Part shown: positions 60,436-64,000 of the stretch, in pieces
How positions within the stretch are numbered: position 1 is the first letter of the stretch
How the letters are laid out: every line of letters starts with the position of its first letter
From: Dipetalonema caudispina
Lineage: Eukaryota; Nematoda; Chromadorea; Rhabditida; Onchocercidae
NCBI GenBank assembly: GCA_013365325.1
Contig: JABVXV010000047.1
Coordinates: forward strand, 62,001-126,000
Reading direction: 5' to 3'
DNA: 64,000 nucleotides
Translations under genes and position numbers: made by a program
Notes under the pieces: model-generated
Told to the model about the DNA's origin: nothing
Databases searched by the model: none
The model's input: the letters and a program-made list of their open reading frames with translations, nothing else

Positions 60436-62838
60436 TTACATCAGCTTCACAAATGTATTGTAAAATAACAAACCAACAAAACATTCGCAGGAAACTCGTA
60501 CATTAAGATTGAATTTTTGCCATATTTGACAATCGTCTGTACCGACGTTCTTCAACACAACGAAATTCATATGTTTCTGCGTGCATTTTCCATGAGCTGA
60601 AATGCCAATTCTTTATTTTAATGCAGCAAAATTAGTTCGATAACAACTCTATCACTTAGAATTGCATGAGAGAAGATAATAGTGCAGTGTGGATTTGAAT
60701 TTCAGCAAAATCGTGGACCAATGATATCAGGTCTGTGCAGCTGCGTAGAAATAAATACTCGGTTCAATGCACGCCGCTTTCTAAATAAATTGAGAAGGAA
60801 TGCAAACGCACGAAAATCATAAAAGTAGAGACAAGCTTTGTCATCATCACACATCACTTCGTTGATAAACGGTGGAAAAAATGTATCTGGTAATCGACGA
60901 ATCGCCTGGCAAGCACCACACAACCTCAGGTAACCGTCTTCCTCACCACCTCGTTTATCACATCCAAACGGTATCACATGAACATCCCCTAAAATTTTTA
61001 CGAAAATAGAGCTTCAAATCAAGCATCACGTTTAGGTTTTTGACATAATGCTCTGAGATTTTAACAAAACTAATTTACTGGAACTTTTCAAATTTAATAA
61101 AGAACTCCAAGAAGAAATTTTAAAAAATTCTGGTATGGAGCGGTAAGTCAAGGATTCTCTGTTTAAAAAAAGCAAACCGAAAAATAACCAATAAGCTTCT
61201 GACGTTTACGCATTATTAGGTCTCCTCTGGTGTAAGCATCAACGGTCCCCGATGCTATCAAGGAATCGATGACACTTTCAGCAGTACCACGCTTGTTTCG
61301 CTCTAATTCCGAATCCATCATACGTATGGATGGCGATATAACCGTTCGTCTACTTTCCGTCCTATATCCAAAACCAAACTTATCACATGAGAGAGCAGAA
61401 AAGAAACAGCTTATCCCAAAATGTTTCCAGAATCTCACCCATTGCTGAACTGAAGAAATCTGGATTCTTATGGCATAGCAGGACTATGTTAAGACATTTT
61501 TAATTTCAGTGTAATTTGCAAAATTTTATCCTATTTTTAACTTTCCTTTTCGAAGGTGAAAGAATTCCGTGTTGTGTTTTATTGGTGATAGTATATTCCA
61601 ACTTAAATTTGACTTGTATATTGCTAAATTCAATTGATTTGCTTGTTACTGATGTGGCAGAGATGCTATCATTGCTAACAGATGTTTCAATTCAGTAGAG
61701 GATACGACATTTACGTGGAACTTCAAAAACATATGTTAAAGTTGAAAATTCTAAAAAAGTGGCGATGATAGCGGATATTTGAGATATGTTGCCAACTCTC
61801 ACGATGTCAGATTTTGCAGCCGCGAAATCACTGAAGGCGAACGTACATCACACTCAATATTCAATTCCGACAATATCCGTTCCAGTGCCTCCACATTACG
61901 CTCCATTGTTTCCTCGACACTTAGACGGGTTTTTGATTGTCTCTGCAACATTGTCAGTTTTTGCATATTTCAATAATTCTCTAACTGATTTCAATTTCTT
62001 GAAAGTTTGCAATTATTATTCCGTCTAATTTTGCGCGCAATACACTTACTTCATACTGATCACCAATGGAACGATCCAAGAAACGAATGATTCCAGACGC
62101 ATCCCATGCCATCAAATCTGGGTTATATGTTCCTTTCTGCTTCAGTTCAGTAACCAATTCCTGTTGCGATAATTGACGACATTCTTCAGCTGTACTGTTT
62201 CTCTGTAACGACAACGATGGACAGTTGAAAATGCTTTATATGACGAAAAATTTTCGACTTTCTTCAATATTAAAATTTTTATACTACAAAGCATTACCCT
62301 CGGAACAAATGGCCTACGCCGTTTTTGGAGTATTTCTTCGTCATTAGCTTCACTAAGCGTACGATTCAGTTCCTCTTCACGTGCCAGACGTATCGCCTTG
62401 AGACGATCTAGAAAAAATGCCGATTCACTATTGGGTAGTGATGCTGATACGGGAGAATAGCGTTTCTGACGTGATACTCGTGCCAGCTCACCATTCACCT
62501 TTTGCAGTAAGTAGCGATAATGACGTTTACAGCTTAACAATTCTCTCTCTGAAAAATGGGCTTAAAATTTTATCTTATTAATTGGAAACTGAAATTCTTT
62601 CGATGGAAATTTGAAAGATGATATCAAATCTAGGTACTCCGGGAAAATGCGTGAATATGCAGCCGCATATGACAACTGAGGACGATATTTTCGAACACTA
62701 ATGTTGAAAAATTGAATATTTGAAATAACCTGATGCTGATGAGAGATCAGTTTGTGTACAGGCAGCAATCTCTTCTTGTTGATGTTGATCGGCTGTTAAC
62801 ATTACACTATGAACAGTGGATGCGATGGATAGTAACAT
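60436..62838 (-). CDS. secreted precursor with C-terminal noggin/Trunk-like cystine knot
   Basis: Exons (minus): 62838-62730, 62548-62298, 62202-62050, 61942-61803, 61361-61189, 60988-60812, 60596-60436. All phases match, giving 387 aa. The first 12-18 residues (MLLSIASTVHSV) act as a modest signal peptide. Residues about 38-240 are a charged, mostly helical-looking pro-region with basic clusters. A furin-like site ERNKR|G is at 238-243. The C-terminal 145 residues contain nine Cys: FGC, LCGAC, the VMC that follows FFPPFIN, KAC, PHGKC, DDC, then VSCECF near the end. The spacing, an aromatic-Pro-aromatic stretch before a Cys and a terminal CxC resemble noggin, Trunk/PTTH and spaetzle-type cystine-knot factors. 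An odd Cys number suggests a disulphide dimer. Family membership is inferred from pattern only and I recognise no named nematode gene. An upstream start giving a stronger signal peptide is possible. Confidence 0.75.
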
Positions 62839-62879
62839 GGCGATAAAACAGATACGAAATGCTGTCGAGGTATGAAATG

Positions 62880-62887
62880 CTGACAAA
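62880..62887 (-). promoter_or_regulatory. possible spliced-leader acceptor for the cystine-knot gene
   Basis: The minus-strand TTTTGTCAG ends 42 nt before the ATG at 62838. That ATG is the first in the resulting transcript, which supports the chosen start. Confidence 0.35.
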
Positions 62888-63868
62888 AGGGTCGTTTCCT
62901 TAGGAGTAAGTAAAACTACACCTGACGTCTTCGTGCACTTCCACTTGTCCATTACCCCGTGATTGTTCCACACGAGCACTTCTTCACCTCTATCGTGGTC
63001 GTTTAGCATAGATCCAACTGTGCCACCAGGTACTGGTACACATCTGATGTCTGCAAATTATGAATACAAGTCATCTGATTTACCGAAGTCTTCCAGAAGA
63101 AGACTTTTTTTGTTTGCAAGTCTTCCAGAGGAGAGAGCGAAACATTGAGAATATCAGTGTTTTCAAGGTACCATCAATATCTCTCGAAGAATGGGGCAGG
63201 ATTGCTTATTGCTTGGCTACCTTCCTACCTTGTTTTTGATTTTATTGGGTACTCTTCTCCGTCATTCTGCTCCTGACAAAATAGCATTGGTTGTTCTTCG
63301 ACTATTCTTTAACGCGCCACGAACTCGTCATAGAATCTTTTTTATTCACTATAATCCAAATCATCTGTCCATCATTTAAAATCTCAAGAGAAGATAGTCA
63401 ACCACACGTCGCCAGGAGGCTAAATTTCAAGTGATGGTGGCAAGCAATACAGTATAGGGTACGCCAGCAGTCGCAAAAAAGGGAACAGGAGAAGAAGGCA
63501 TGGCAATGGATCAACAAGAATCGATCATTACGCCGTGATAGGAATGATATCTATGGCAATAGTTCCCAGTAATGGATCTGACTGGCAAATCCGATTGCAA
63601 TGATACAACCTATGAAACTCGGTAAATAAAAGAAAAAGAATGCTTGAAATTTATATAAAGGAATTACGGCAAAAATGTATTAGGGGAAAGCATAAAAATT
63701 GTGCAAAGAGGAGATAATGATAAACATCAACATTAAAAAGAGATTCATTCGTCTGTTACTGCAGCAGAATGGGATGGATCGGATAGCAGCGATCAGCCCG
63801 CGAGGGAACATCGTCGTAGAGAGGGGGCGATCGCATCTCGTCATCACCATCACGATTGTTGCCTGGTC
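62888..63868. other. non-coding 5' flank of the cystine-knot gene
   Basis: Slightly less AT-rich than average, with short open frames in several phases and no recognisable exon. It probably contains promoter and 5' sequences of the minus-strand gene ending at 60436. Confidence 0.4.
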
Positions 63869-63960
63869 GCTGATAGCACCAGCATCATCACTGTCACCAC
63901 CACCATCACTACCATTATCATCGTCATCATCATCAGTAGTAACATCAACAGCAACAGCAG
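63869..63960. repeat. imperfect CAT/CAC/CAG triplet tract
   Basis: A run of mostly CAN triplets (CATCATCACTGTCACCACCA and similar) extends for about 90 nt near the window's right edge. On the minus strand it can be read as an Asp/Gly-rich open frame, which I take to be repeat-driven and not a gene. Confidence 0.7.
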
Positions 63961-64000
63961 TAATGGTAGTTAAGACTTCCATACAGGTGAAAAGGCGATC

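Noticed and set aside
63680..63982. 100-codon minus-strand frame with Asp/Gly-rich start.
   Set aside because: The open frame is produced by the CAN triplet tract and has no domain or splice support.

Overview
The window is AT-rich, multi-exon, intron-dense eukaryotic DNA. It looks like a nematode, most likely a filarial or other spirurid worm. The reasons are TTTCAG-type splice acceptors, TTTCAG sites just upstream of start codons (the usual position for spliced-leader trans-splicing), many small exons with phase-matched GT-AG introns, and an acn-1 gene, a protein family known from nematodes. I see no bacterial operon, phage, CRISPR array, transposase, rRNA or confident tRNA. Exon models were built by eye from donor and acceptor sites, phase, and alignment to family sequences known to me.

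Layout. (1) 2357-7341, plus: an inward-rectifier K+ channel (Kir/irk), 12 exons, 517 aa. (2) 9685-10064, minus: a weak candidate small gene. (3) 11485-12056, plus: a 90-aa Cys-rich single-pass membrane protein. (4) 13932-20469, minus: acn-1, a non-catalytic angiotensin-converting-enzyme homologue, 18 exons, about 1045 aa, with all zinc ligands lost and an unusual C-terminal Cys-rich module plus hydrophobic tail. (5) 24699-28340, minus: a D1-like dopamine-type GPCR, 7 exons, with HRF in place of the DRY motif. (6) 28.3-37.4 kb: mostly non-coding, with one candidate secreted-peptide exon at 31309-31482. (7) 37438-45849, minus: conventional protein kinase C (pkc-2), 17 exons, 754 aa, with a second possible first exon at 44006-44510. 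(8) 45.9-60.4 kb: long gene-poor AT-rich DNA with a perfect long hairpin at 51.15 kb. (9) 60436-62838, minus: a secreted precursor with a furin-like site and a C-terminal noggin/Trunk-like cystine knot, 7 exons, 387 aa. (10) 62.9-64 kb: non-coding, ending in a CAT/CAC-rich triplet tract.

Functionally the region is a set of signalling and cuticle genes: excitability (Kir), amine sensing (dopamine-type receptor), Ca2+/diacylglycerol signalling (PKC), moulting (ACN-1) and a secreted growth-factor-like protein. The genes are not arranged as an operon: spacing is kilobases and strands are mixed. No dedicated new multi-gene system was found. The most interesting items are the cystine-knot factor, the ACN-1 C-terminal architecture, the altered PKC tail and alternative N-terminus, and the HRF receptor motif.
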